From Burkholderiales bacterium Ga0077543 (GTDB lineage: Bacteria; Pseudomonadota; Gammaproteobacteria; Burkholderiales; Burkholderiaceae_C): a DNA stretch of 64,000 nt. The position numbers and the translations under genes are program-made. This document shows, piece after piece, positions 17,390 through 25,983 of this stretch (its first letter is position 1; the number at the start of each line of letters is the position of its first letter). The stretch covers positions 56,196-120,195 of the forward strand of contig LNET01000072.1 in NCBI GenBank assembly GCA_001464055.1. The letters run 5' to 3'. The notes beneath the pieces were generated by a model. That model worked only from the letters and a program-made list of their open reading frames with translations. It was not told the DNA's origin and did no database searches.

Positions 17390-19900
17390 ATGCTCAAAAC
17401 TGCGAGCCAACCCAGCGTCGGCTTTTTGCTCGCCATCCTGAGCACGCTGCTGCTGAGTGCCTGCGGCGGCAGCGAAGAAGGATCCGCGCCCTTGCCCACC
17501 GGGCTGGCACTGGAAATCCCGGCGCGGGTCGAGACGGCGCAGACACTGACGCTGCGCGCCAGCGGCGCCACTCCGGTGGCCGCCGGTGTCGAGTACCTCT
17601 GGAGCTTCGGCGATGGCCAGACCAGCACCCAGGCCCAGCCCAGCCACAGCTACGCCGCCCCCGGCCGCTACGAGGTGACGCTGACATTGCGCAATGCCGC
17701 GGGCCAGCAACTGCAGTTGCGCAACCCGGTCCAAGTGGGGCACTTCAAGCGCCTGGCCGGGCGCCAGTGTTCGGGTGCGGCCGACCAGGGCTGGTGCTGG
17801 ATGAACCCGCTGCCGTTCATCAGCGACGTGCGCGACCCGCACTTCACCGACCAGCGCCTGGGCTCGGCCGTCGGCGACGCCGGGTTCGTGCTGCTATCCG
17901 ACGACGGCGGGCGCCAGTGGCGGCGCCTGCGCACACCACTGACCGACGGCGTGGCGCTGTTTCGGCGCAGCAGCGAAAGGCAGGGCTGGATCATCGGCCA
18001 ACGCCACCCGACTTCGGGTGTGAAGGTGATGTCGACCGTGGACGCCGGACAGACCTGGCGCGAGGCCGCGCCGCTGGCTTTGACCCTGGTCGACAAGGCC
18101 TGGGTGACGGCCCCCGGCACGCTGGTCGTCAGCGGCTTCGATGGCTTCTTCCGCCAGACCTGGATCACCGAAAACGACGGGCTGTCCTGGCGCCGGTCGG
18201 TGATGCCCGCAGAACAGATCACCGCTGCGGGCGTGCACTGGCGGCTTCGTGAATTCGAAGGCCTGCAGTTGTCGACCGACGGCGGGCGCACCGCGGCTCT
18301 TGTCTGGCAGCCCCCGCGTCTGGCCCAGGTGATGGCCAGCAACCTGGAACGTTATCCCCGGATCGCCCTGCTGTACGGCTTCTTCGTCGACGAACAGGGT
18401 GGCCCGGCCCCGACCTACCGAGCGCTCAGCACCGACGGCGGTGCGAACTGGCAGACCGAACGCGTGATGCTGCCTGCCGAACTGGCGCACACGCGCCTGG
18501 AGCGCATCAGCCTGGGCCGCAGCGGGCGCGCGCTGGCGACGGCGGTCGACGATGCCGGCGCCGTGCCGGAGTCGGGCTGGACGCCCCGATGGCTGCTGCG
18601 CAGCGAAGACGACGGACTGCAATGGACGCGGCTGCAGGCGCCTGCCGCGGTGGCCGCGAGACTGGGTGTGGTGGGCAGCTTCCCGGTGAGCGAGGAATTC
18701 CTCAGGCTGGATTCCAGCTTTGTCCAGGTGCTGCCGCCGGACCCGCTGGACTGGCGGTGGATCCAGCCGCAGGGCGCAGCCAACGCGCTGGACTCGCTGC
18801 AGGCCTGGCCCTCCGGCCAGTGGGTGGGCAGCTTGCAGCGCAGCGGCGTCGCCCATGTGCAGGTGTCCACCGACCTGGGGCGGACCTGGTCGGTGCTGCC
18901 GGGGTCACCCGATCTGAGCCTTTCGCCTTTCCAGGGCGCGCACTTCACCGCCGGACTGCACTTCTTCGACGCGCGCCAGGGTGTGCTGCTGCGCAGCGAC
19001 GGCCTCGTGCGCACCACCGACGACGGTGGCCGCAGCTGGCAGCCGCGGCCGGTCGACGGCTTGTCGGCGCAGTCCAGCGCCCGGGATCTGCAGTTCACGC
19101 CCGACGGGGTGGGTCATGCGCTGTTCGGTGCTCAACTGCGACGCAGCGTCGATCGAGGCGCGACCTGGCCGCCGGTCGCCCTGCCGCTGGACGCCGGGCT
19201 GGTTCTGACGAACGCACATTTTGTCGACGGCCGGCGCGGCTGGGTGTTGGGACCGTCCTGCACGGGCCCCGCTCCCGACCCCATGTCGGCATGCCCCGCC
19301 GTGCAACGCCTGTACTCGACGGCCGACGGCGGCGCAGGCTGGGTGCGCCGCGCGCTGCCGCCGGGCATCGAGCAGCAGACCGGCGGCCGGTTCCAACTGC
19401 GCAGACTGTCCGCGAACGCGGGCCTGTTGTGGACGAGCAATGGCATCTGGCACAGCGACGATGACGGGCAAAGCTGGCAGCCGGCCACCACCCTGGCCGG
19501 CGACAAACCCTGGACCGACTTCAATGCGTCTTGGAGCCTGGGCGCGGCCCAGTTCATCGACGAGCAACGGGGGTGGCTCACCGCCCGGGCCTTCGGGCCT
19601 GCCCGGCAATTGCTGCTGCGCACCACCGATGGGGGTCGCCGCTGGCGTGTGAGCCCCCTGCCCGCCGACGTGGACCTGGGCCAGGGGCTCAGCGACTTCC
19701 ACCTGCTCGACGCATCACACGGCTGGCTCGTGGGCCCGGACGGCCGCATCCTGGCCACCACCGACGCCGGCGACACCTGGCAGCGCCAGGATGCGCAGAC
19801 GCAGCGCCATCTGACTCGCGTGTTTGCGCTGGACCCGCAGACGGTGTGGATCGGTGGTGAGTACGACGTGTTGCTGGGCAGCGCAACCGGTGGCCGCTGA
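17390..19900 (+). CDS. Large lipoprotein with PKD domain and Asp-box/Ycf48-like beta-propeller repeats
   Basis: 836 residues. The N-terminus has a lipoprotein signal with lipobox LLSAC (Cys25), so it is membrane-anchored outside the cytoplasm. A PKD domain (about residues 50-110) is marked by YLWSFGDGQTSTQAQPSHSYA. The rest carries at least ten Asp-box-like motifs, for example SDDGGRQW, STDGGANW, SEDDGLQW, STDLGRTW, TTDDGGRSW, SDDDGQSW, TTDGGRRW and TTDAGDTW, as in sialidase, sortilin or Ycf48 propellers. The repeats predict one or two seven-bladed propellers. No glycosidase active site was recognised, so binding or scaffolding is more likely than sialidase activity. Confidence 0.8.
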   Translation: MLKTASQPSVGFLLAILSTLLLSACGGSEEGSAPLPTGLALEIPARVETAQTLTLRASGATPVAAGVEYLWSFGDGQTSTQAQPSHSYAAPGRYEVTLTLRNAAGQQLQLRNPVQVGHFKRLAGRQCSGAADQGWCWMNPLPFISDVRDPHFTDQRLGSAVGDAGFVLLSDDGGRQWRRLRTPLTDGVALFRRSSERQGWIIGQRHPTSGVKVMSTVDAGQTWREAAPLALTLVDKAWVTAPGTLVVSGFDGFFRQTWITENDGLSWRRSVMPAEQITAAGVHWRLREFEGLQLSTDGGRTAALVWQPPRLAQVMASNLERYPRIALLYGFFVDEQGGPAPTYRALSTDGGANWQTERVMLPAELAHTRLERISLGRSGRALATAVDDAGAVPESGWTPRWLLRSEDDGLQWTRLQAPAAVAARLGVVGSFPVSEEFLRLDSSFVQVLPPDPLDWRWIQPQGAANALDSLQAWPSGQWVGSLQRSGVAHVQVSTDLGRTWSVLPGSPDLSLSPFQGAHFTAGLHFFDARQGVLLRSDGLVRTTDDGGRSWQPRPVDGLSAQSSARDLQFTPDGVGHALFGAQLRRSVDRGATWPPVALPLDAGLVLTNAHFVDGRRGWVLGPSCTGPAPDPMSACPAVQRLYSTADGGAGWVRRALPPGIEQQTGGRFQLRRLSANAGLLWTSNGIWHSDDDGQSWQPATTLAGDKPWTDFNASWSLGAAQFIDEQRGWLTARAFGPARQLLLRTTDGGRRWRVSPLPADVDLGQGLSDFHLLDASHGWLVGPDGRILATTDAGDTWQRQDAQTQRHLTRVFALDPQTVWIGGEYDVLLGSATGGR

Positions 19901-19961
19901 ACGGGTGCCACCCGCAATGGGCGCCCGCCCTCCCTGCCCAGCCTTCGAACGGCCTTCGGGC

Positions 19962-21233
19962 TCAGCGGTAGCTGCGCGCGTCCTCGATCACCTTGCCGTC
20001 GTTCGGCAGGCTGCCCGGCCCGGCCAGCACCACGTCGGCGCGCAGCTTGGTCACGTCGCGCACCGAAGCCGCCACGGCGTCAGCCAGGCCTTCGGCCGGC
20101 GCGCTGCACTCCACGTGCAGGGTCATCGTGTCGTTGGCCATCTCGCCGGCCACCACCAGGCGGCCGCGCGCCAGTTCGGGGTGGCGCCGCAGCACCTCGG
20201 CCACCTGGCTGGGGTGGACGAACATGCCGCGCACCTTCGCCGTCTGGTCGGCGCGGCCCAGCCAGCCGCGGATGCGCAGGTTGCTGCGGCCGCTGGGGCA
20301 GGGGCCCGGCAGCACGGCGCTGAGGTCGCCGGTGCCGAAGCGCAGCATCGGGTAGTCGGGCTGCAGCGCCGTGACCACGACTTCGCCGACCTCGCCGTCG
20401 GGCACCGGGTCGCCGGTGCCGGGGCGCACGATCTCGACGATGACGCCTTCGTCGACGACCAGGCCTTCACGCGCCACGGTCTCGAAGGCGATCATGCCGA
20501 CGTCGGCGGTGGCGTAGGCCTGGTAGGCGTGCACGCCGCGTTCGGCCAGCCAGTCGCGCAGCGAAGGCGGGAAGGCTTCGCCGGTGACCAGGGCCTTCTT
20601 CAGCGAGGGCAGCGCGATGTTCTCTGCAGCGGCCTTTTCCATCAGGATGCGCAGGAAGCTGGGCGTGCCGGCATAGGCGTCGGGGTGCAGGTCCTGCATG
20701 GCCTGCAACTGCAGTTCGGTGTTGCCCACGCCGCCGGCGAACACCGTGCAGCCCAGCGCGTGGGCGCCGGTTTCCATCATCGACCCGGCTGGCGTCAGGT
20801 GGTAGCTGAAGCTGCTGTGCACCAGGTCGCCGCTGCGCAGACCGGCGGCGAACATCGCGCGCGCGACGCGCCAATAGTCGGCGGCGGGGCCTTCGGGTTC
20901 GTAGATCGGGCCCGGCGACTGGAACACGCGTTTGGCTGGGCGCACCCCGCCCAGGGCCCTCCAGCCGATGGCCGAGAAGCCGCCGAAGGGGTCGCGGCTG
21001 GCAGGGTCGGCGCGCAGCGCCTTCTGGCGTTCCAGCAGTTCGGGCTTGCGCAGCACGGGCAGGCGCTGCAGGGCACCGCGTGTGCAGACGGTGGCCGCGT
21101 CGATGCCGGCCAAGGCCGCCGCAAACCCGGGCACACTCTGGGCCGCGCGCACCTGGGCCGGCAGCGCCGCCATCAGCGCCGCTTCGCGTGTCGCCGGGTC
21201 GCGTGTTTCCAGCGCGTCGTAGAACTCAGTCAT
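19962..21233 (-). CDS. Phenylacetate-CoA ligase-like adenylate-forming protein
   Basis: 423 residues, last gene of the branched-chain-type ABC operon. The fold of PaaK is recognisable: YAGTPSFLRILMEKA, TGEAFPPSLRDWL, HAYQAYATADVG, VIVEIVRPGTGDPVPDGEVGE, MLRFGTGDLS and the hinge/C-domain GWLGRADQTAKVRG. The usual phosphate-binding loop (SSGTTGxP) is not seen; at that place the sequence reads VFQSPGPIYEPEG. It may be an aryl- or acyl-CoA ligase with a diverged loop, or a non-canonical member. Its start overlaps the upstream 104-residue gene by 8 bp. Confidence 0.75.
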   Translation of the reverse strand: MTEFYDALETRDPATREAALMAALPAQVRAAQSVPGFAAALAGIDAATVCTRGALQRLPVLRKPELLERQKALRADPASRDPFGGFSAIGWRALGGVRPAKRVFQSPGPIYEPEGPAADYWRVARAMFAAGLRSGDLVHSSFSYHLTPAGSMMETGAHALGCTVFAGGVGNTELQLQAMQDLHPDAYAGTPSFLRILMEKAAAENIALPSLKKALVTGEAFPPSLRDWLAERGVHAYQAYATADVGMIAFETVAREGLVVDEGVIVEIVRPGTGDPVPDGEVGEVVVTALQPDYPMLRFGTGDLSAVLPGPCPSGRSNLRIRGWLGRADQTAKVRGMFVHPSQVAEVLRRHPELARGRLVVAGEMANDTMTLHVECSAPAEGLADAVAASVRDVTKLRADVVLAGPGSLPNDGKVIEDARSYR

Positions 21234-21540
21234 CGCTGTCGCTCCAGGCGGCGAGTTGTTTCTTCAAGTCGTTGCAGAAGCCGCTGACGGCCGCGTGGCT
21301 GCTCAGGGCCGTGGTCTGCCAGACGGGGCTGTTGCGGCTGGGCTTCTTCACCCGCTGCGCCTTCAGGCTGGCGCCATCGACGGCCACGCGGGCAATGGCG
21401 ATGCCACGGCGTTCGAAGGTGCCGGCGCGTTCGGCCAGGCCCATGCCGCGCAGCTCGCGCTGCACCCGCTGCAAGGCAGATTCGGGCTGGAAAGGCGGTG
21501 GCGCGAAGCCGGCCCCGCCACTGTCGTCGTCGCTGCTCAT
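21226..21540 (-). CDS. Conserved-context hypothetical protein, 104 aa
   Basis: Small acidic-N-terminal protein (MSSDDDSGG) with a basic middle and the C-terminus CNDLKKQLAAWSDSDD. No known family was recognised and there is no signal peptide or membrane segment, so it is probably cytosolic. Its ATG overlaps the TGA of the upstream livF-type ATPase gene (ATGA) and its end overlaps the start of the PaaK-like gene. It is therefore embedded and translationally coupled within the operon, which argues that it is a real gene with a role tied to this uptake system. Confidence 0.65.
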   Translation of the reverse strand: MSSDDDSGGAGFAPPPFQPESALQRVQRELRGMGLAERAGTFERRGIAIARVAVDGASLKAQRVKKPSRNSPVWQTTALSSHAAVSGFCNDLKKQLAAWSDSDD

Positions 21541-22343
21541 GACAGCCAGCGCTTCCTGCGCTTGTAGCTCTTCACGTCCTTGAAGCTCTTGCGGTCGCCG
21601 CCACCCACGCCCAGGTAGAACTCCTTCACGTCCTCGTTCTCGCGCAGGTCTTTCGCAGCACCTTCCATCACGATGCGGCCGCTTTCCAGGATGTAGCCGT
21701 GGTCGGAATATCGCAGCGCCATGTTGGTGTTCTGTTCGGCCAGCAGGAAGGTGACACCTTCGCGCTGGTTCAGGTCCTTCACGATCTCGAACACTTCCTC
21801 GACGATCTGCGGCGCCAAGCCCATGCTGGGTTCGTCCAGCAGCACCATCTTCGGGTTGGCCATCAGCGCACGGCCGATGGCGCACATCTGCTGTTCGCCG
21901 CCGCTGGTGTAGGCGGCCTGTGAACTGCGGCGCGTCTTCAGGCGCGGAAAGTAGTTGTAGACCTTCTCCAGCGTCGCGGCCACCGCGGCCTTGCCGTCCT
22001 TGCGCGTGTAGGCCCCCGTCATCAGGTTGTCCTCGATGCTCAGGTGCGCAAAGCAGTGCCGGCCTTCCATGACCTGGATCACGCCGCGGTTGACCATCTC
22101 GCTGGTGCTGAGCTTCTCGATGCGTTCGCCACGCAGTTCGATGCTGCCCTTGGTGACCTCGCCGCGCTCGCCGGCCAGCAGGTTGCTGACAGCGCGCAGC
22201 GTGGTGGTCTTGCCGGCGCCGTTGCCGCCCAGCAGGGCCACTACGCCGCCCTCGGGCACCTGCAGGCTGACGCCCTTCAGCACGAGGATCACGTGGTTGT
22301 AGATCACCTCGATGCCGTTGACGTTCAGGAGGATGTTGCTCAC
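21537..22343 (-). CDS. Branched-chain-type ABC transporter ATPase (LivF-like)
   Basis: 268-residue cytosolic ATPase of a HAAT/branched-chain-type importer. Walker A is GGNGAGKTTTL. The signature is the variant TSGGEQQMCAIGRAL and Walker B is MVLLDEPSMGLAP. The C-terminal extension (about residues 240-268) is lysine/arginine-rich and longer than E. coli LivF. It works with the LivG-type ATPase at 25984. It lies downstream of a 137-base gap holding a dispersed repeat. Confidence 0.9.
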   Translation of the reverse strand: MSNILLNVNGIEVIYNHVILVLKGVSLQVPEGGVVALLGGNGAGKTTTLRAVSNLLAGERGEVTKGSIELRGERIEKLSTSEMVNRGVIQVMEGRHCFAHLSIEDNLMTGAYTRKDGKAAVAATLEKVYNYFPRLKTRRSSQAAYTSGGEQQMCAIGRALMANPKMVLLDEPSMGLAPQIVEEVFEIVKDLNQREGVTFLLAEQNTNMALRYSDHGYILESGRIVMEGAAKDLRENEDVKEFYLGVGGGDRKSFKDVKSYKRRKRWLS

Positions 22344-22386
22344 AAGGTCTCCAGAATGCTCGGAGGACCTACGGCGAAGCCGAGGC

Positions 22387-22480
22387 CCGACACCTCAAGC
22401 GGACGCCGCGGAACCGGCTCTGCCGGGCCGCTGGCGTCGCCCCCTTGAGGGGGAAGCGGCGGAGCCGCTTCGGGGGTGGG
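22387..22480. repeat. Dispersed intergenic palindromic repeat, copy 1
   Basis: A 22-base segment (22409-22430) is identical to 24963-24984. It is followed by a C5-TTGA-G5 hairpin (22440-22453) and a second palindrome, AAGCGGCGGAGCCGCTT (22454-22470). It lies in the gap between the binding-protein gene and the livF-type gene on the transcribed minus strand. This architecture resembles REP/BIME-like elements of Burkholderiales. Confidence 0.65.
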
Positions 22481-23809
22481 TCATGACTGGCAATCTTTGG
22501 GGTCGCGCTTGGTCAGCTTCTTCTCGGCGGCATAACGCTCGGCAGAAGCCTTGACCATCGGCTTGATGATCTGCTCGTCGGCCTGCAACCAGTCGGATGC
22601 CCAGGTGAACTTCGCGCCGTCCCAGGTGTGCACACGCGCCCAGGCCGAACCCATGTGGTCGAAGCAGCTGGTGGACACCGGGCGCATCACACCCTGGAAG
22701 CCCAGCGCGTCGAGCTTGGGCTGCGTCAGGTTCAGGTTCTCGTAGCCCCAGCGCGCCTGCTCGCCCGTCATCACCTTGCCCTTGCCGAAGCGTTCCTGCG
22801 CTGCGCGCACACCTTCGACGGCCAGCATCGCGCCGACCACGCCGCGCATGTAAAGCACCTGGCCGACTTCGTCCTTCGGGCCCGTGCCCTGGCCCTTGGC
22901 ATGCACCTTGTCCAGGATCTCCTTGACCACCGCCGACTGCGGCTCGGCACCGTGCTGCATCATCACCGCGCTGTAGCCCTTGGCGGCCGCACCGATGTCG
23001 CGCAGGTCGGGTTCCGCGCCGCTCCACCAGGTGCCGAACATCTTCTCGCGCGGGTAGCCGGTGGCCACGGCTTCCTTGATGGCGGTGGCCGTCATCACGC
23101 CCCAGGTCTGCATCACGACGAAGTCGGGCCGCTGCTGGCGCACCTGCAGCCAGATGGCCTTCTGCTCCACGCCAGGCGCGGGCACCGGCAGCAGCTGCAC
23201 CTCGAAGCCGTGCATCTTCTGGCGCGCCTCGATGATGGGCAGCAGTTCCTTGCCGAAAGGACTGTCGTGGTACACGACGGCAATCTTCTTGCCGCGCAGC
23301 TTGTCCCAGCCGCCCTGGGTCTTGGCGATGTGCTGCAGCACCGTGTCACCCGCCACCCAGTAATGGCCGATGAGCGGGAAGTTCCACTTGAAGACACTGC
23401 CGTCCTGGCTGTCGCTGCGGCCATAGCCCGAGGTGATCATCGGGATCTTGTCGGCCGGGATCTTCTCGGTCAGCGCGAAGGTGATGCCGGTGGACAGCGG
23501 CTGGAACACCGTGGCGCCGCCGTGCTTGTTCTTCAGGCGTTCGTAGCATTCCACGCCGCGATCGGTGGCGTAGGCCGTCTCGCATTCTTCGACCAGCGTC
23601 TTCACGCCGTTGATGCCGCCACGGATGTTGACCAGCTTCATGTAGTCGGCATAGCCGTTCGCGAATGGCGTGGCGTTCGGCGCCACCGGGCCGGTGCGGC
23701 CAGTCAGGCTGGGGAAGAACTGCACCTTGTCCTGCGCGAAGGCGGTGGGTGCGAAGCTGCCTGCGGCGAGCGCCAGCGTGGCGGCCAGGGCCAGGGTCTT
23801 GAATCTCAT
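22481..23809 (-). CDS. Branched-chain-type ABC transporter substrate-binding protein
   Basis: 442-residue periplasmic binding protein (type I fold, Peripla_BP_6). The signal peptide is MRFKTLALAATLALAAGSFAPTAFA. The mature part begins QDKVQFFPSLTGRTGPVAP, and the ligand-cleft region contains TGITFALTEKIPADKIP and KIAVVYHDSPFGKELLP. I chose the ATG at 23809 because GGAG lies 8 bases upstream; an in-frame ATG 5 codons earlier includes that GGAG. The open frame continues further upstream only because of GC-rich shadow coding through the livM gene. Its ligand is unknown, but adjacent CoA ligases suggest an organic acid. Confidence 0.9.
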   Translation of the reverse strand: MRFKTLALAATLALAAGSFAPTAFAQDKVQFFPSLTGRTGPVAPNATPFANGYADYMKLVNIRGGINGVKTLVEECETAYATDRGVECYERLKNKHGGATVFQPLSTGITFALTEKIPADKIPMITSGYGRSDSQDGSVFKWNFPLIGHYWVAGDTVLQHIAKTQGGWDKLRGKKIAVVYHDSPFGKELLPIIEARQKMHGFEVQLLPVPAPGVEQKAIWLQVRQQRPDFVVMQTWGVMTATAIKEAVATGYPREKMFGTWWSGAEPDLRDIGAAAKGYSAVMMQHGAEPQSAVVKEILDKVHAKGQGTGPKDEVGQVLYMRGVVGAMLAVEGVRAAQERFGKGKVMTGEQARWGYENLNLTQPKLDALGFQGVMRPVSTSCFDHMGSAWARVHTWDGAKFTWASDWLQADEQIIKPMVKASAERYAAEKKLTKRDPKDCQS

Positions 23810-23841
23810 GATGCTTGTCTCCATCGGGGGTTCACGGGGTT

Positions 23842-24918
23842 TCAGTGAGGGAAGGGCCACAGCCGCATCTTTTCCTTGGCGGTGGACCACAGTCGCGCCA
23901 GGCCGTGCGGTTCGACGATCAGGAAGAAAACGATCAGCGCGCCGAAGATCATCAGTTCGGTGTGCGCCACCAGGGCGGTGCTGATGGTCAGCCCGAACAG
24001 CGCGCCGAGTGCCGGCAGGAACTGGTTCAGGAAGATCGGCAGCATGACGATGAAGGCGGCGCCGAAGAAGCTGCCCATGATGCTGCCCAGCCCGCCGATG
24101 ATGATCATGAACAGCAGCTGGAAGCTGCGGTCGATGCTGAAGGCGGCCGGTTCCCATGACCCCAGGTGCACGAAGCCCCACAGCGCTCCGGCCACGCCGA
24201 CGAAAAAGCTGCTGACGGCAAAGGCCGTGAGCTTGGCGTACACGGGGCGGATGCCGATGACGGCGGCGGCCACGTCCATGTCGCGGATGGCCATCCATTC
24301 TCGGCCGATGTGGCTGCGCACCAGGTTCTTCGCCAGCCAGGCGAACACGACCAGGAAGCCCAGGCACAGCAGGTATTTTTCGTGCGGCGTGTCCAGGGCG
24401 ATGCCGAACATGTTCAGGCCGCCGACCGACACCGAGCCCGATGGGGAGTTGTTGGTGAACCAGGAAATGCGCAGGAAGGACCAGTCGACGAAGAACTGCG
24501 CCGCCAGCGTGGCCACCGCCAGGTACAGGCCCTTGATGCGCAGGCTGGGGATACCGAAGAAAACGCCCACCACGGTGGCACACAAGCCGCCCAGCAGGAT
24601 GGCCACCAGCAGTGGCATGCTGTCGATGCGCACCATGAAGTTGTAGGTGGCATAGGCCCCCACCGCCATGAAGGCGCCCGTGCCCAGCGACACCTGCCCG
24701 CAATAACCCACCAGGATGTTCAGGCCCAGGGCTGCCAGCGACAGGATGAGGAAGGGGATGAGGATGGCGCGGAAGATGTATTCATCGGCCAGCAGCGGCA
24801 CGCCGATGACGGCAAAGGCCAGCAGCAGCCAGATGCCGATGCGGTCCTGCCGGATCGCGAAGACCTGCTGGTCGCTGGCGTAGCTGGTCTTGAACTGGCC
24901 GTTTTCCCTGTAGAGCAC
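23842..24918 (-). CDS. Branched-chain-type ABC transporter permease (LivM-like)
   Basis: 358-residue inner-membrane permease with about ten hydrophobic segments. It contains ALGLNILVGYCGQVSLGTGAFMAVGAY, a family hallmark, and the EAA-like FFVGVAGALWGFVHLGS loop. The GTG at 24918 is preferred because GGAGA lies 7 bases upstream; the open frame could extend to 24963, into the repeat copy, without family-like sequence. Pairs with the LivH-like permease at 25036. Confidence 0.9.
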   Translation of the reverse strand: MLYRENGQFKTSYASDQQVFAIRQDRIGIWLLLAFAVIGVPLLADEYIFRAILIPFLILSLAALGLNILVGYCGQVSLGTGAFMAVGAYATYNFMVRIDSMPLLVAILLGGLCATVVGVFFGIPSLRIKGLYLAVATLAAQFFVDWSFLRISWFTNNSPSGSVSVGGLNMFGIALDTPHEKYLLCLGFLVVFAWLAKNLVRSHIGREWMAIRDMDVAAAVIGIRPVYAKLTAFAVSSFFVGVAGALWGFVHLGSWEPAAFSIDRSFQLLFMIIIGGLGSIMGSFFGAAFIVMLPIFLNQFLPALGALFGLTISTALVAHTELMIFGALIVFFLIVEPHGLARLWSTAKEKMRLWPFPH

Positions 24919-24962
24919 GTCAGTTCTCCAGATGGGCCGTGCATGACCCAAGCTTCCCGCCA

Positions 24963-25035
24963 CGGAACCGGCTCTGCCGGGCCGTAGGCGGACGGCCCCC
25001 TCGGGGGGTAGCGAGCGCTAGCGAGCTTGGGGGCT
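24963..25035. repeat. Dispersed intergenic palindromic repeat, copy 2
   Basis: The first 22 bases (24963-24984) are identical to 22409-22430. As in copy 1, a hairpin follows (GGCCCCCTCGGGGGG, near 24994-25008) and then a second inverted element (TAGCGAGCGCTAGCGAGCTT). It lies between the livH- and livM-type genes, in the same orientation as copy 1. Confidence 0.65.
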
Positions 25036-25965
25036 TCATACTCGATCAATGATCTTTTCGCCGAACAGACCCTGGGGCCGCACCAGCAGGACGAAGAGCA
25101 CCAGCACGTAGCCGAACCAGATCTCGATGCCACCGCCCAGGAACGGGCCGGCATAGACCTCGGACAGCTTCTCGCCCACGCCGATGATCAGGCCGCCGAC
25201 GATGGCGCCCGGCACGCTGGTGAGCCCGCCCAGGATGACCACCGGCAGGGCCTTCAAGGCCACCAGGCTCAAGGAGAACTGCACGCCCAGCTTGCTGCCC
25301 CAGATCATGCCGGCCACCAGCGCGACGAAGCCGGCCACCGACCAGACGATGACCCAGATGCGCGACAGCGGGATGCCGATGCTCTGCGCGGCCTGATGGT
25401 CGTCGGCCACCGCGCGCAGCGCGCGGCCGGTGCTGGTGTACTGGAAGAACAGGCTCAGGCCGATGACCAGCGCGGCGGCGATGGCCGCCGCATACAGGTC
25501 TTCCTTGCTGACCAGGATGCCGCCCTGGAAGGTGCTCTCGAACAGGAACATCGGCTCCTTCGGCAAGCCGATGTCGATCTTGTAGATCTCGCTGCCGAAC
25601 AGCGTCTGGCCGAAGCCGTCCAGGAAGTACGCGATGCCCAGAGTGGCCATCAGCAGCGTGATGCCTTCCTGGTTCACCAGCTTGCCCAGCACCCAGCGTT
25701 CGATGATCCAGGCCACCGCCACCATCAGCAGCATGGCCCCTGCAAAGGCCAGGATGTTGCCCAGCAGCTTGTTGTCGAAGCCCATCAGCGCCGGGAACCA
25801 TTCCGAAAAGCGCGCCATCGCCAGGGCTGCGAACAGCACCATCGCGCCCTGCGCGAAGTTGAAGACGCCGCTGGCCTTGAAGATGAGCACGAAGCCCAGC
25901 GCAATGAGCGAATACAGCATGCCGGCCATCAGGCCGCCAATCAATGCTTCGATGAAGAATCCCAT
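25036..25965 (-). CDS. Branched-chain-type ABC transporter permease (LivH-like)
   Basis: 309-residue inner-membrane permease. It opens MGFFIEALIGGLMAGMLYSLIALGFVLIFKASGVFNFAQG, the characteristic LivH N-terminus, and ends with a hydrophobic segment and VLLVRPQGLFGEK. About eight membrane helices are visible. It starts 18 bases after the LivG-type ATPase stop and is separated from livM by repeat copy 2. Confidence 0.93.
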   Translation of the reverse strand: MGFFIEALIGGLMAGMLYSLIALGFVLIFKASGVFNFAQGAMVLFAALAMARFSEWFPALMGFDNKLLGNILAFAGAMLLMVAVAWIIERWVLGKLVNQEGITLLMATLGIAYFLDGFGQTLFGSEIYKIDIGLPKEPMFLFESTFQGGILVSKEDLYAAAIAAALVIGLSLFFQYTSTGRALRAVADDHQAAQSIGIPLSRIWVIVWSVAGFVALVAGMIWGSKLGVQFSLSLVALKALPVVILGGLTSVPGAIVGGLIIGVGEKLSEVYAGPFLGGGIEIWFGYVLVLFVLLVRPQGLFGEKIIDRV

Positions 25966-25983
25966 GATGTGCCCTTGCTTGCG

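Noticed and set aside
22481..24703. A single 740-residue frame that could be read as a permease-binding-protein fusion
   Set aside because: The N-terminal part is an out-of-frame shadow of the livM-type gene. The real binding-protein start, with signal peptide and GGAG site, is at 23809.
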